A stretch of DNA of 64,000 bases. It comes from Hexactinellida sp. DTS-2022. Lineage: Eukaryota; Porifera; Hexactinellida. The notes beneath the pieces are model-generated. The model saw nothing but the letters and a program-made list of their open reading frames with translations, was not told where the DNA came from and searched no databases. Shown in pieces: positions 31,866-43,250 of the stretch. Made by a program: the position numbers and the translations under genes. Every line of letters starts with the position of its first letter. The first letter of the stretch is position 1. The stretch lies in contig JAPNXP010000017.1 in the NCBI GenBank assembly GCA_028753945.1, forward strand, positions 1,550,001 to 1,614,000, written 5' to 3'.

Positions 31866-33704
31866 TTACCAGAGGGTCCCTGCCTTTGCCGCTTCTTCTA
31901 GCTTTGCGTATTTCTCAGAGATAGGTTTGCCTTGCTGGAGTCGATCGCTGAGTTTTAGCATTTCAGTTCTTAGAATTTCTAGAATCTTCGTTTTCGGTTG
32001 TTCCTGCATTCCCATTGTCATCTCTCTGTACTGGGCGTGTGTGGGCATGTCCGTCTTGTCCTTCAACAGAACTATGTTTGTGTGCAGATCTATTAGGGCG
32101 CCGAGACTGAGACTCGGGTACATTTGCTTTAGAATTTTTTGCGAAACAATGTTCTTGCCATCTCGCTTGTTCGTACAGTCCACTGACGCTTTGAATTTCC
32201 CGATTTCCAAGCTTATATAGAAAGTCTGATTCTCTTTCTCCTCCACTACGAATTCCGGTTTTTTAGCGATAACGCTTTTCCTCTGGATGCACAGCTTAAG
32301 TATTTGGAAGGGCCGAGGTAATCCTGCGAGAATCAGCTTCTCCATTGCTGACTCATCGTCAATACTCAATTCGTACAAGTCCTTCCAATGCTTACTGAAA
32401 TCGCTCGTCTTTTTATTCTGGAATTCCTGGAACTTCTGGTAGATTTGAGGACACACGAGTTTCAATGTGACCTCACAAGCTTTCTGTTTCGCTATTTTCT
32501 TAGATGTCCCATTCTCAGATGCGTAATTACTCCCTTTGAGGTTGACAGTACAAATGAATGGGTTTTGGAAGTCAGTCACTTCTCTGAAACTGTATTCAGC
32601 TCTTGTTTTCAGAAAAAACCTTGCATACTCGTCAATCAATGCCACCGGTGTTTTATTCGTCATATTTACACGCCAAACATCTTTATTCTTGTGTGTTTCC
32701 TTGAACTCTTTCGGTATCTCAATCTCTACCATATTAGGATTATCAGCTCGCTTCCCCATGTGCTCGTCTCTCTTGTAGCTCTCTACCTCCTTCTCTTCGA
32801 ACTCCCACAGCTCTCTCAGGTACACCTGCACCTTGTCGTGAGACAGCGTCTGGTACTCACAGGCGTTCTTCAATCCACACTTCTCCTCTAAAACAGCTGC
32901 GCCGCCCTTTCCCCCTAGGATCCACTCTTTCATGCAAGGCACTGAGTCCACTGGGATGAAGTGAGTACGAATGCTCCTTATGAAAGGCAAGAAGTAGGGT
33001 CTAGACAGGGTCACAACTCGAGTTTCGGTGTGCATGTATACGGGCATCCCGCTCTTGTGCCAGACCTCAACCCACCCCTTTGGTAGCGGCATTGGCTCCT
33101 TGGGGCCCTGCGCGCATTTAGCGACCAGCTGCTTAGCTATTTGCGGGCCGGGGCATTTGCTAGAAGAAGCCTCCTCCACTATTTCCCCCTCCTCGACGTC
33201 GCTGTCCTCTGAAACCGCTCCGAACAAGTCCTCGACTCTCAGGAGCTGCTTCAGCTCTGCCTTCACGCCTGGCATAGGAAACGCTTTCTCGAACTTGTCT
33301 ATTTCGTCCGGAGTGATGTAGCTGGAGGTGTTTATGTTTATCTCTCCTTCGTTGTCAGAGAGAGATCGGAACAAGTTCGGCACGTTACAGCGACGCGAAG
33401 ACTTGTTTGGCTTGCTAGAGTCGCTGTCTAGCATGGAAGAGTCGCTCAGTAGAAAGCTAGAAGGGTCTAACTGTGAAAACTCATCCACTTCGTTGTCGAA
33501 AGGAAACCCTAATCCATAGTCCGTCATTTGATCCATCGAATCAGAGAACATATTGTAGCTGTCAAACGTGTGAGAGCTCGTTGGTAGGTCGAGCTCCCTT
33601 TTATACTCGTCGCGAGGGGGAGCGGGGAATCCAAATGGTTCTTCCGACGCGAATTTTCCCTCTTGAGGGGCCATGTAGTCTTCAAAAGGATCCTGGTCCA
33701 TCAT
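31866..33704 (-). CDS. DGCR8: DGCR8, second copy
   Basis: Identical in length and translation to the gene at 19594-21432 (612 residues; WW-like motif, Pro-Cys heme site, two dsRBDs). It is probably the same locus represented twice. Confidence 0.9.
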   Translation of the reverse strand: MMDQDPFEDYMAPQEGKFASEEPFGFPAPPRDEYKRELDLPTSSHTFDSYNMFSDSMDQMTDYGLGFPFDNEVDEFSQLDPSSFLLSDSSMLDSDSSKPNKSSRRCNVPNLFRSLSDNEGEININTSSYITPDEIDKFEKAFPMPGVKAELKQLLRVEDLFGAVSEDSDVEEGEIVEEASSSKCPGPQIAKQLVAKCAQGPKEPMPLPKGWVEVWHKSGMPVYMHTETRVVTLSRPYFLPFIRSIRTHFIPVDSVPCMKEWILGGKGGAAVLEEKCGLKNACEYQTLSHDKVQVYLRELWEFEEKEVESYKRDEHMGKRADNPNMVEIEIPKEFKETHKNKDVWRVNMTNKTPVALIDEYARFFLKTRAEYSFREVTDFQNPFICTVNLKGSNYASENGTSKKIAKQKACEVTLKLVCPQIYQKFQEFQNKKTSDFSKHWKDLYELSIDDESAMEKLILAGLPRPFQILKLCIQRKSVIAKKPEFVVEEKENQTFYISLEIGKFKASVDCTNKRDGKNIVSQKILKQMYPSLSLGALIDLHTNIVLLKDKTDMPTHAQYREMTMGMQEQPKTKILEILRTEMLKLSDRLQQGKPISEKYAKLEEAAKAGTLW

Positions 33705-34393
33705 ATATCCAGTAATACACTTATTCTTTAAAATATTGCAATCAATACAGGAGAACCTGCTCAGTGCTCATATTATAGCATTGGTCCTTTGAATGATCAA
33801 TTCAATAATCAATGCGACAATTTCACGCATATTTTTAGCAGTCATTAACTTGGGACATCTGCAACCATTACGTCGATATATTTATATTTACTACTATAAT
33901 TATGTGGAATAACTTAACTAGTGTCGGGGCCATTATAGAGCACATTGCATAACAACTCGATTATCGAGACTTACTTTTGTCTGCAAAATTGCAGGCATTA
34001 CCAAATTAGCAATAAAGTAAATGCAAACCACTTTTATAATTTCTGTTGCTACAATATTATATTTGTTGTTACACACTCGTTTGTTTTATTCGTTTATGCG
34101 TCAGGTCTGTAATATTGACCAAACTTATTTTATACATAACTAGTCCATTTTTCTGCTGATTTAGTTTAATTAATAGCATTTTGAAATGGAGAAGGCTAAC
34201 ACTAACTCCATCCCTCCATTTCAACACGCATTACCTGTAACCTCTCCAACAATTATAACTCTAGTTTTACAATATAAAACTTTACATTTAGTTAGGAGAT
34301 TTACTCCCAATAGCTAGTCTATCCTTACTTACACTGGTTCAGTTTGAACTACATACTACTATATACTATTACACTACTATACTAGTTAGTGCA

Positions 34394-35131
34394 ATGACGC
34401 TATTTGCGTGTGTCTCCTACGCACTGATAGCGTACGGGCCCGCCACTGCGCTGATACTCGTCACCACGTACCGCTACGCGGAGCAGGCCCTCCTGATGCT
34501 GGTGTGCGCCTTCGTATGGCTCCTGTCGCTCCTGGGCTCCTCCCTCGTGTGGACAGCTGTTCCGCCCCTCAGAGAGACTCCCGCATTCACTCTGCCCTTC
34601 TCCGTAGTCCTCCAGGAGGCCGCGCGCGTCCTGACATTCCTAATCGCCAGACAGCTCGCTAGGAAGTTCCCCAACCCCGACCCCAGGTACAGACACCAGC
34701 TGGCCTATTCGGCCGGAGCTGGGTTCGGACTGGCCAGCGGTCTGTTTATGTTCCTCAATGTCCTGAAGAGCTCTCTGGGCCCCGGCGTGGTGGGGCTGAG
34801 GGGCAGCTGGTCCTATCCGCAATTCGTGCTCAGCTCTGCTCTCCTCACCTGTGCATTCACGCTGCTACACATCCCCTGGAGCGTTATACTATTCGACGCC
34901 TGCCACCGGAGGAAATGGCTGCTGCTGTTCATTGCTCCGGCCACACACATGCTAGTGTCCGCACTGACTCTGCTGAACACCACAATAACGATATGGCCCT
35001 CCCTCATAGCGAGCTATCTGCTGCTACTCGTGCTGGCTGTACTAGCCTTTCTAACGGCTGGGGGGAACCTGAGGGATACGGCGAGGATCTGCTGTAAGAG
35101 AGAGTCCGCGAATAACGAGTCTATCCAGTAG
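34394..35131 (+). CDS. APH1: APH-1, second copy
   Basis: Identical in translation to 22122-22859 (245 residues, seven transmembrane segments, GxxxG motif). Probably the same locus represented twice. Confidence 0.9.
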   Translation: MTLFACVSYALIAYGPATALILVTTYRYAEQALLMLVCAFVWLLSLLGSSLVWTAVPPLRETPAFTLPFSVVLQEAARVLTFLIARQLARKFPNPDPRYRHQLAYSAGAGFGLASGLFMFLNVLKSSLGPGVVGLRGSWSYPQFVLSSALLTCAFTLLHIPWSVILFDACHRRKWLLLFIAPATHMLVSALTLLNTTITIWPSLIASYLLLLVLAVLAFLTAGGNLRDTARICCKRESANNESIQ

Positions 35132-35303
35132 AGAGTTGTAATTAATCAATCTGTAATTGTGTATAATGTATTAACAAATATTGATCTTCTATTGAATTAT
35201 ACTACCAAAGCTAGATATACAGTAAGTCGTGGTTTTGAATATTTGCAGTAAATATACCCTCAGTTACCTTTATATCAGAGCAGATTGTATAGCTATTACC
35301 TGA

Positions 35304-36687
35304 ATGGCTTGCAGGAATGTTAACCCAGACGAAGATTTCTATGACGCGGAGCCCGAATCAGACCGCTACACGGTAGACTTCGAGGCTAACTTCTCCAGTA
35401 GGCTGGCTGCGGAGCGGGAGAAACTTAAACAGGTATTCCGGGGTCTGCACGGGAGTCTAGCGGCCAGGGAGGGCGAGCTGCTGGCCTCGCTGGAAACGAT
35501 CGGACAGAGAATCGTGAGTGCGATTAGAGAGCGACAGCAGCAGCTAGACAAGCTGCAGAGGACTATAAACGGGCTGTCGGTTAGTCTGCGGGATAACTAC
35601 ATGCTCAGCACTCTCCACGAGACGCAGCGGCCTATGCTGAAGCTAATTAGCGAGCTAGGAGACCAGTGTGAGAAGATATCCATGGTACTTGTTAGTGTAA
35701 GCGTTGAGTCACTGCAGAAAGCTATACAGCAGTTTGGACAGATTGAGCACGAGTTAGCTGAGCCCAGCTCAAACAAGAGAAACTCTATTAGCTTAGCAGA
35801 AGCATCTGCTATGTACAAGGGCCGCAGTGATCCCGTGTGGGTGAGTAATATACCGAATGAGACTTCCTTCATTATGAAGTCTGGGCTGATTCCGACCAGA
35901 CAACTCGCGATTAATCGCACTTCCGGAATGGTAGCGATTGCCGATAAGTCCCAGGAGCGTATTCATGTGTTCACAGAAGAGGGGAACTACGTACACTGTG
36001 TTAAGCCGGGCATCGGTCCGCCTATAGGCGTCGTGTTTGCTTCTGATCACCTGTTTGTGACGTCATCTGGCGTGCTGGCTAAGATATCCACTGATGAATG
36101 GGTTGTTAAGAATACGCGTAAGGAGAATAACTTTACTTGTGCTGGACAGCTGGAGAGGTAATGTGTATGCGTGTTTGCCAGACAATAACGGTATAGCGAT
36201 GTACAGTGAGGGAGATTTAGCTTACAACGGGCTTGTCAGCTTACAGGTAGAAAGTGTGGATAAAGATCGATGCTTGAGTGATTTTAAAGTTCTCGGAAAC
36301 AGTTTCTATGTTCTATTCTGCCACTGCAATAGCTGGCTGTCAGAATTCGGTCTCTTTCGGAGCGACGAGTTTCCTCTGCAGGAATACTCGAGAGAGGGCA
36401 GACATGTCCGTAACATTGTGTCTGGAGATATTCTCAAGGCCCCTGCTTATTTCTGTTTCGATGACCACAGTAATATTATCGTTACAACTATAGGTACCTT
36501 CCATGATGAGATTATTATTCTGTCGGAAGAGGGAGCTAATGTTGGGTCTGTTGGAACGTTTTGGTTATTCGGTTTGTTTCAGCCTACGAAGAGCGTGTGT
36601 AACCCGAGTGGAATAGTTTGTAACTCGAAAGGGAACATATTAGTCGCCTGCACATTCACTAACTATTTGGTACTGCAAGCTTATTAA
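35304..36687 (+). CDS. Coiled-coil/NHL-repeat protein 1, second copy, same frameshift
   Basis: Identical to 23032-24415, including the change of frame between 36061 and 36158. Frame 1 ends at a TAA at 36159-36161. The second frame ends at 36687. Because the copies are probably one locus, this is not independent confirmation of the shift. Confidence 0.75.
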
Positions 36688-36913
36688 TACATCATGCCTT
36701 ATACATCAACGGATTATATAGTCTGTCATTTAGTTCTCAAATAGTTATATTTATCAGGCAGAAAGTTATTTTATTATTTATATATCGCAACTTTTGAAAC
36801 CTGTGGCGAAGTCCGTTAAGTAAAGAATACATTTAATTGTAAATCAGTATTCTATATACTTATACTATATTTAATGTAGATTAACTGTTTAGTAGTTGAA
36901 TAGGTTTGAATCG

Positions 36914-39900
36914 ATGGCTAAATTCATTTCGGATCTGCGAACCCGACTCCAGAGCGAACACACGTACATAGCTAACCAGAAGCAGTTGCTAGGGTTACTG
37001 GCTAAGAATGTGGAAACGAAACTATCGAATCTGTACTTGACAGCCTGGTTCTTGGCTTACCTCAAAGAGAACCACGACAAGGTTAAGTCTAGGGTAATTC
37101 AGCCGATAGACTTCGTTAGAATCGTTCAGTACAAATCCACCCTTCTCAACACAGACATTAAGCTCTCCACAGAAATAACCTACCACGACACTCCCAATAT
37201 AATCCTCTCCACCATGAGACAGGAACCTAAAATAGTCGCGCTTCTAATCTCACAGCAGGAGCGAACAGAGAAACAGGAGAGCCTAGCGAGAATTGTGTAC
37301 TCGTCAGTGTTTGGTAGCCTGTTGACAGTTGAGGACGAGTTCCTGTTCCTTAAGGTTATGATGGAGCTGTTGCGTCTGGAGTTCGAGCATTGTAAGTCCT
37401 ATTACGATCTATTCCAGAAAGGTTCAGGGTTCAAGAGTCTATTCACCATATACCTGGAGAACTCAATCGAAGTGAAGGGATACTTCCTAACCGTATTTCA
37501 GAAGCAGATTCATTTCCTGATGGACGAAGAGCTGTTCCTTGAGTTCGAGGAGAGCAAAGCTGAGATGCACGCGTGTCAGGGGTACCCCGGGGAGGGGGAG
37601 TATGCCATTCTGGGAAACAGCGAAGAGATCAAACTCAAGATTAGAGAGTCAGCTGAGTTTATAGGCACTCTCGTCACTAACCTAATCAGGTCCCTCAACC
37701 AACAGCTGGGGCTAACTCCGTGCACAGTGCGGTTATTGGCAAACCTTGTGAAACGCGAAATATCTAAGAAATGGACGCTGCCAGTTGAAGCTATCCAGAG
37801 CTGTTTGGCTAGTCTCATTTTCGGATCCTTCATAGTCCCCGTGATAGCGGACCCGGCTTCGTTCGGACTGATTGAGGATTCCCTGCTAACGGACCGCATT
37901 CGCTCCAACCTGAACTGCATGGCGACTGTGCTGCATAACCTCCCACGCATGAACTGGAGGCGACTGAGCGCAGACCTGAAACTGGTGTTCCGCCACACCA
38001 ACGTGGACATATATGCTAGCTATATAGACTCGCTCGTGCTGGGACAGGTATGTCAGAGCGAGTTTGTTGAGGGAAGGATGAGCCTCGAAATGTTCAAGAA
38101 CTCTGTTTGCTTCTTCTACAAGAAAATAGAAGCTGAGAGAACTAATTTCCTTATTTCTGAAGGGGATCTAATATTTCTACAGGAGTCAATTGCGAAACTT
38201 GACAACAACAAGCCTACAAAGGATTGTAGTCCTATCCTACGCCGTTTAAAAGATTCTAAACCATTAATTCCCTCACCGATAAGGAGCGAACTCATCCAGC
38301 AATCTAGAAGGAAGAAGCACTCCTCAGAAGACAATAAACCGGTGTCTGTCACAGTGCTGCCTAAGTTAATGCTATTCCCGTTCAAAGACAGGGAAAACGA
38401 TGAACAGGAATGCTTCGAGATAAAAACAGAGGAGGAGATAGTGCACGGCAAGAAACAGGTTTCCTCTCTACGCGAAATCGCGAAAGAGAACACCGCCATA
38501 GAGAGTGCCTTGAAGGAATCCTACTGCTTAGATGGGAACTTCCTGTTCACCCGTAGCGCCAGGACGAGAGAGAACTCCGTCTCGGGCTACGACACCCTTC
38601 GGAGACAGGTCGACAGCGTGTGTCACCTCTCCTCAGTTGAAGACACCTCCGAGACGAGCTCCTCCAGCGGAGACGAGGAGGACAAGAGCTACGAGGGAGA
38701 CACCAGCGGGATCGGCTCTCTCGCGAATTCTAACTCCTCCAGCTACAAAGCGAACTCCCAGCTCACCCCCCGGACCCTCATGGTCCCGCCCCCCCTGCCC
38801 CCCTACCCCTCCTCCAAGGCCTCCGTCTCTCTCGACCGGATGTCCCCGCAGTCCGACTCGGACAGTCTGGAGCACTCCGGCTGCTCGGCCGAGGCGCCCG
38901 CTAAGGTGTCCATGGTCCGCCTGCAGCGGTCCGCCTCCCTCGGAGACAGGGACTGCTGGGACAAACAGGAACTGCGCATCGACATATACGAGAACGCAGC
39001 GTTCCTAAGGAAGCCGCCCTCCCCTAGCAAGTCCAGCACGCTAGTTCCCTCCCCGAAGAAGCCAGTGGCCGTGTGCGACTCCCTCCCCGTCTCCAAGCAC
39101 TCGCGCGGGGACAAGGGCGTGTCCGCGGAAGTGATGCTGCGGAAGGGAAATAAGTTCCGGAAGAATGCCAGGAATATAATTAAATCGGTCAGCACTTTCG
39201 GTCACGCCCAGAAACACAGCAAACGCTTGGAGTCCCTCTCCCTCTCCAAATCCGGGTCTCAGTCTGATTTCTCAAACAGCAAAGAGCTGACTATCCCGGC
39301 TAAGGACTCCCAGTGGTCTAAGCTAAGAGCCTCTACATTCACATACATGACAATGCAGTCCCAACATAAGAACATCCCCACCTCAAAGTACTTCACACTG
39401 CTACCAGTGGACACCAGTATCAGCTCCTTCGAGACAGACATTAGCTCCGTGATAAAGCGACTGCGTCTGGTCCTGTCCACCTCTTCCTACCCGGACCTGA
39501 ACATCCCGGAGCCTGACTTCCTGCCCGTGGAGATTCAGAGACAGGCGACTCAGCTGGCTCTCGGGTCGCTGGCGGCCTCGCCCCGACAGATATCCATGTC
39601 CCAGGAGATAGCCAACAAGCGGAGTCTCATCGCGCTGCTCAACCACGAGTTTAACGTCGCCATCTCTCGCAACGAGACTCCGCAGATCGCGCTCACCTCG
39701 GACATGCTGCACATAGTGGATATTATGCCGGAGCAACAGGTGGAAGCGGTCATTGACGGTCTCATAAAGGAGTATTATGCTCGCAAGGAGTACGTCCAGT
39801 ACCTGACACAGACCTCCCTACAGCTGACTGCACAGCAAGAGCAGATACAGGCCTACGATAAGTCGGTTCTCAAACAGGTCGAGGAGCTGGAGAAGCTGTT

Positions 39901-40582
39901 CATGGACACAGAAGTGAGGTCCTATCTGCTACAGACCAACGCGCTATCCCAGCTCGATCTCAATCTCTCTCTCTCGGACAACAAACCTCTCACCATACGG
40001 AAACAGATCTACGTAACACTGGAACAGATGGGATTAGACCCCGTGTGGCATAACTGGGTGCACCACGAGGCGTTGCTATGCTCAATCGAAAGGAATGTCT
40101 TCAATCATATTTTCTACGGTCTCTTCTTCCCGAATGAAGTCAAGGACCAGGATGACAATGAACTGTTCAGAATCCGATTGGAAATGCTGAGTAGGAAACT
40201 TAAGGTAGATGACGCATTTCTCGGCATTGATCCCAAGTACCATTTCAGTGCCCCTTGGCCTGGAGCCCTACAAGTGCTGCATACAATCAATATGTACAAG
40301 GCACCTAGAGATAAGCTTTGCGTGATCACCAACTGCTGTAAGCTGATCACAAATCTGTTGCACTACACTGATCCAATGGGGGCGCTAGGGGCAGATGAAA
40401 TTCTGCCAGTTCTTATTTTCGTTACAGTCAATTCAAACCCAAAGTATTTGTTCGCAAACTCTACTTTCCTCGAGCAATACTCCGACAGTATTGAGAAGGG
40501 CGAATGCGCTTATTGGTTCAATCAGTTTTTTATCGCAATTAGCAATGTGAATACATTGTTAATTTCCTACGGGATAGTTTAA
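36914..40582 (+). CDS. GAPVD1: GAPVD1-like protein, second copy
   Basis: Identical in translation to 24642-28310 (1222 residues, RasGAP-like and VPS9 domains). Probably the same locus represented twice. Confidence 0.88.
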   Translation: MAKFISDLRTRLQSEHTYIANQKQLLGLLAKNVETKLSNLYLTAWFLAYLKENHDKVKSRVIQPIDFVRIVQYKSTLLNTDIKLSTEITYHDTPNIILSTMRQEPKIVALLISQQERTEKQESLARIVYSSVFGSLLTVEDEFLFLKVMMELLRLEFEHCKSYYDLFQKGSGFKSLFTIYLENSIEVKGYFLTVFQKQIHFLMDEELFLEFEESKAEMHACQGYPGEGEYAILGNSEEIKLKIRESAEFIGTLVTNLIRSLNQQLGLTPCTVRLLANLVKREISKKWTLPVEAIQSCLASLIFGSFIVPVIADPASFGLIEDSLLTDRIRSNLNCMATVLHNLPRMNWRRLSADLKLVFRHTNVDIYASYIDSLVLGQVCQSEFVEGRMSLEMFKNSVCFFYKKIEAERTNFLISEGDLIFLQESIAKLDNNKPTKDCSPILRRLKDSKPLIPSPIRSELIQQSRRKKHSSEDNKPVSVTVLPKLMLFPFKDRENDEQECFEIKTEEEIVHGKKQVSSLREIAKENTAIESALKESYCLDGNFLFTRSARTRENSVSGYDTLRRQVDSVCHLSSVEDTSETSSSSGDEEDKSYEGDTSGIGSLANSNSSSYKANSQLTPRTLMVPPPLPPYPSSKASVSLDRMSPQSDSDSLEHSGCSAEAPAKVSMVRLQRSASLGDRDCWDKQELRIDIYENAAFLRKPPSPSKSSTLVPSPKKPVAVCDSLPVSKHSRGDKGVSAEVMLRKGNKFRKNARNIIKSVSTFGHAQKHSKRLESLSLSKSGSQSDFSNSKELTIPAKDSQWSKLRASTFTYMTMQSQHKNIPTSKYFTLLPVDTSISSFETDISSVIKRLRLVLSTSSYPDLNIPEPDFLPVEIQRQATQLALGSLAASPRQISMSQEIANKRSLIALLNHEFNVAISRNETPQIALTSDMLHIVDIMPEQQVEAVIDGLIKEYYARKEYVQYLTQTSLQLTAQQEQIQAYDKSVLKQVEELEKLFMDTEVRSYLLQTNALSQLDLNLSLSDNKPLTIRKQIYVTLEQMGLDPVWHNWVHHEALLCSIERNVFNHIFYGLFFPNEVKDQDDNELFRIRLEMLSRKLKVDDAFLGIDPKYHFSAPWPGALQVLHTINMYKAPRDKLCVITNCCKLITNLLHYTDPMGALGADEILPVLIFVTVNSNPKYLFANSTFLEQYSDSIEKGECAYWFNQFFIAISNVNTLLISYGIV

Positions 40583-41238
40583 ATTTAGCGAACTTTCCCC
40601 TTGATTTTATTTCTATTTCTAAGAGAGATTGCAAGTTATAATGTTGGACTTTTTAATTGATAAATCGGTTTCTCAGATTTGTATTTTAGTAATGTTGTTG
40701 TATAAATTAATATTATAAGTGTTTGCATTACAGTTTATTTGTCCACGGCTTGTTTGTTTTACTGATTCCATTATTCATGGGAAGTAAACTTATTTACTGT
40801 ATTGGAATAAACTGCTGAAACATTCCTATATTGGAATCATTAGCTACTAGAATAACCTCGTTAATATAGCTTTGGTATTTCGTATTAATTCATTAATCAA
40901 ACCATAATTGTGTTGGCCAGAACATGGACAGGACAATTCTTAATTCCTATTTGAGATTTCCAATTTCTATTGTCTCCACTTTATCACGTTATATACTATG
41001 GTTGAAAATTATGGTTGGGAATCACTATTACGATATACGCTCACTATTTTAATGGATAATACAATTAGCATTTGAATAAATATAATAATTGCTATAGCCC
41101 ACTGGCCTATTTATTCTCTCCAATAGGCATAAAACATTATCCCTTCACTTCATAAGAAATTTGCATTCGGCATAAAAACTACTTTCAAGGTACATATTGC
41201 AGTGTAATTACGACTAATTAGTATTGTGAACAGTTGAA

Positions 41239-41979
41239 ATGGCTACCAATAACACAGATCTCCCTACTACCAACAACACATATGCTCCTATGATCAATGA
41301 GGTAGATTCCCCGACTTATAATAAGGTGAACGCACACAATCACACCGAACAGATAGAACCACCCAATGCAATTGAGAACCATTTCACGCCTCCGAAAGAA
41401 TGGTTTAAACTGAATGTAGGGGGCACCGTATTCTGTACCAGCCAGAGAACACTGAAAAAGTATCCAAGTTGTTTTCTAAATGATCTGTTACAGGAGTCTC
41501 AGGATAAAATAGCGCCATACATTGATGAGTCAGGTGCACTCCTAATGGATAGGGACCCTAAGTACTTTTCTATTTTCCTGAATTATATGCGGAGTGGTTG
41601 TATATATCTTCAGGGCGATCTTTCAGAGTGCGCTCTCATCGCCGAAGCGAAATTTTTTAATATTCCAGGATTGTTAGAAGAGATAAAACAGAAAATTAAA
41701 GATAAACACCTCGACATGCAAGCCAACAGTGTACACAGAGTTTGTAGCCTCAAACCAGACGAGTTGTCAGCATTCCTATCGTCCCTATCTGACGGGTGGA
41801 AACTGTGCCAGGTCCTTCCTAACTCGAACGGTTCCACTTTCCTTGTGATCGTGTCAAAGTCCTTTGATACGCCCCTGAGTCCTCCTAACCAACCACTGGC
41901 GGCCAAAGCAGTGAAAGTATTCGACGAGAAACCCAAGGAGATTACGAAGCATAAAGCTAAATCTTTCAAGTTTTTGTGA
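41239..41979 (+). CDS. KCTD-family BTB protein, second copy
   Basis: Identical in translation to 28967-29707 (246 residues). This copy is the one joined to the downstream unique sequence. Confidence 0.86.
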   Translation: MATNNTDLPTTNNTYAPMINEVDSPTYNKVNAHNHTEQIEPPNAIENHFTPPKEWFKLNVGGTVFCTSQRTLKKYPSCFLNDLLQESQDKIAPYIDESGALLMDRDPKYFSIFLNYMRSGCIYLQGDLSECALIAEAKFFNIPGLLEEIKQKIKDKHLDMQANSVHRVCSLKPDELSAFLSSLSDGWKLCQVLPNSNGSTFLVIVSKSFDTPLSPPNQPLAAKAVKVFDEKPKEITKHKAKSFKFL

Positions 41980-42554
41980 AAATCTTTATAAATTCACATA
42001 CTTTACAATTATTTCTTTCCTGTATCCCCCATCTACTGTGATAATAGTGACTTATGCAAAATAGTGTTAATTTAAGCTCCTCCTTACATGCTGAATTATT
42101 TTATGCTTGCAGTTGATCTCATGTTATCTCTTTTTGATTCCACGAGACAAGCTTTATATGTTTGTATTATTCTTATTACTGTGCCGACTATAGTTATACG
42201 GTTTGTTTCGTAGTTTTAACTAATTATTACTTAGTATTTGTGCAGAGACAGGCATTTATTGGAGTTTATAACCATGCAATAATCGGACTTTTAGGAGCTC
42301 GCAATTATTCGATAACTTATTGGGAATTTAGCAAGCTATTGTTATTAATATGAGGTCATCAACTGCTTGTAAACTATTTAATTAGCCTAGTACACTCCAG
42401 TGAGATTAAATGAAGCCTTGGGTACTTTAAGTATTTCTATTTTGGGAAATATGAATTGGATCCTGGAATCTCTTTTGATAAGAGTATTTGAATGAACTAT
42501 TATCAGGATCGATTCAGTAATGTAATGGGACTAACGTATTTAACTTTGGGATTT

Positions 42555-42709
42555 TCACTAGACCTTCGTTAATACAAACACGGATAGGCCAAATATCGGT
42601 TAAGGACTAAAGTTTAACTCCCTTAGCCTATACAAATGCAATCAAGAGATCCCGGTTAATAAGAACAAATTCGCGGTCCCCTGGTGTCCGTATTAGCGAG
42701 TCTACTGTA
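42555..42709. repeat. MITE, second copy of 30283-30437
   Basis: Same sequence as the element in copy 1, at the 12,272-bp offset. Confidence 0.7.
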
Positions 42710-42878
42710 TGCCGAGTGCTATCTATCCACATCCGTTCGAGGCCTTTGTCAACGTTACAGATAGTTGATGCAAGGTTTGTCGGGCTAGCTTAATTAACCG
42801 CTTGATTAGTTGATTGTATCATATGATTTGTATTGTGCAGTTTTTAGATAATGGAGCACTACAAATTTAGGTACTTAA

Positions 42879-43250
42879 TTGTTATTAATAGTACTGAAAA
42901 TTGTTATTAATAGTACAAGTTCACCAGAATAAGGTAATGCCACTATTCACAGAATGGTAAGTTCAACTTCACTCGTGGAACTCGTGGAGAGAAGCCGTTT
43001 CTATTCCGAATATAGTCTTGACTTTGTGCTTCTTTATAGTTACGATATTCCACTTCAACTTTCGTTTCCAAATTAGATTATTACTGATTGCTCAAAGTCT
43101 AGTTAGAACGCGTGATTTACTTTCACTTCAGATACTGATATAGTATACTTGTTATAGTTTAAGTATAGGCTTGAATTATCAATATAAATAGCAACCACTG
43201 AAAAGTGAAATTAGAAAAGCTCGAAATTAGAAAATCTCGTAATTAGAAAT
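42879..43250. promoter_or_regulatory. Upstream region of the trefoil gene
   Basis: 372 bp. It starts with a direct repeat of ATTGTTATTAATAGTAC (two copies about 22 bp apart, 42878-42915). GAAATTAGAAAA..CTCG is repeated just before the ATG. The repeats are seen directly; a promoter role is inferred from position only. Confidence 0.5.

Larger units (their letters stand above)
31146..42878 (+). repeat. Duplicated block, copy 2 (11,733 bp), probably an assembly artefact
   Basis: The same sequence as 18874-30606. It begins immediately after the N gap, in the middle of the eL42 codons, and ends at TTAA (42875-42878). It then continues into the unique sequence that leads to the trefoil gene. Confidence 0.95.

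Noticed and set aside
19594..33704. Genuine paralogue pair of DGCR8, APH-1 and GAPVD1
   Set aside because: Identical coding and spacer sequence and a boundary at the N gap make two independent genes unlikely.
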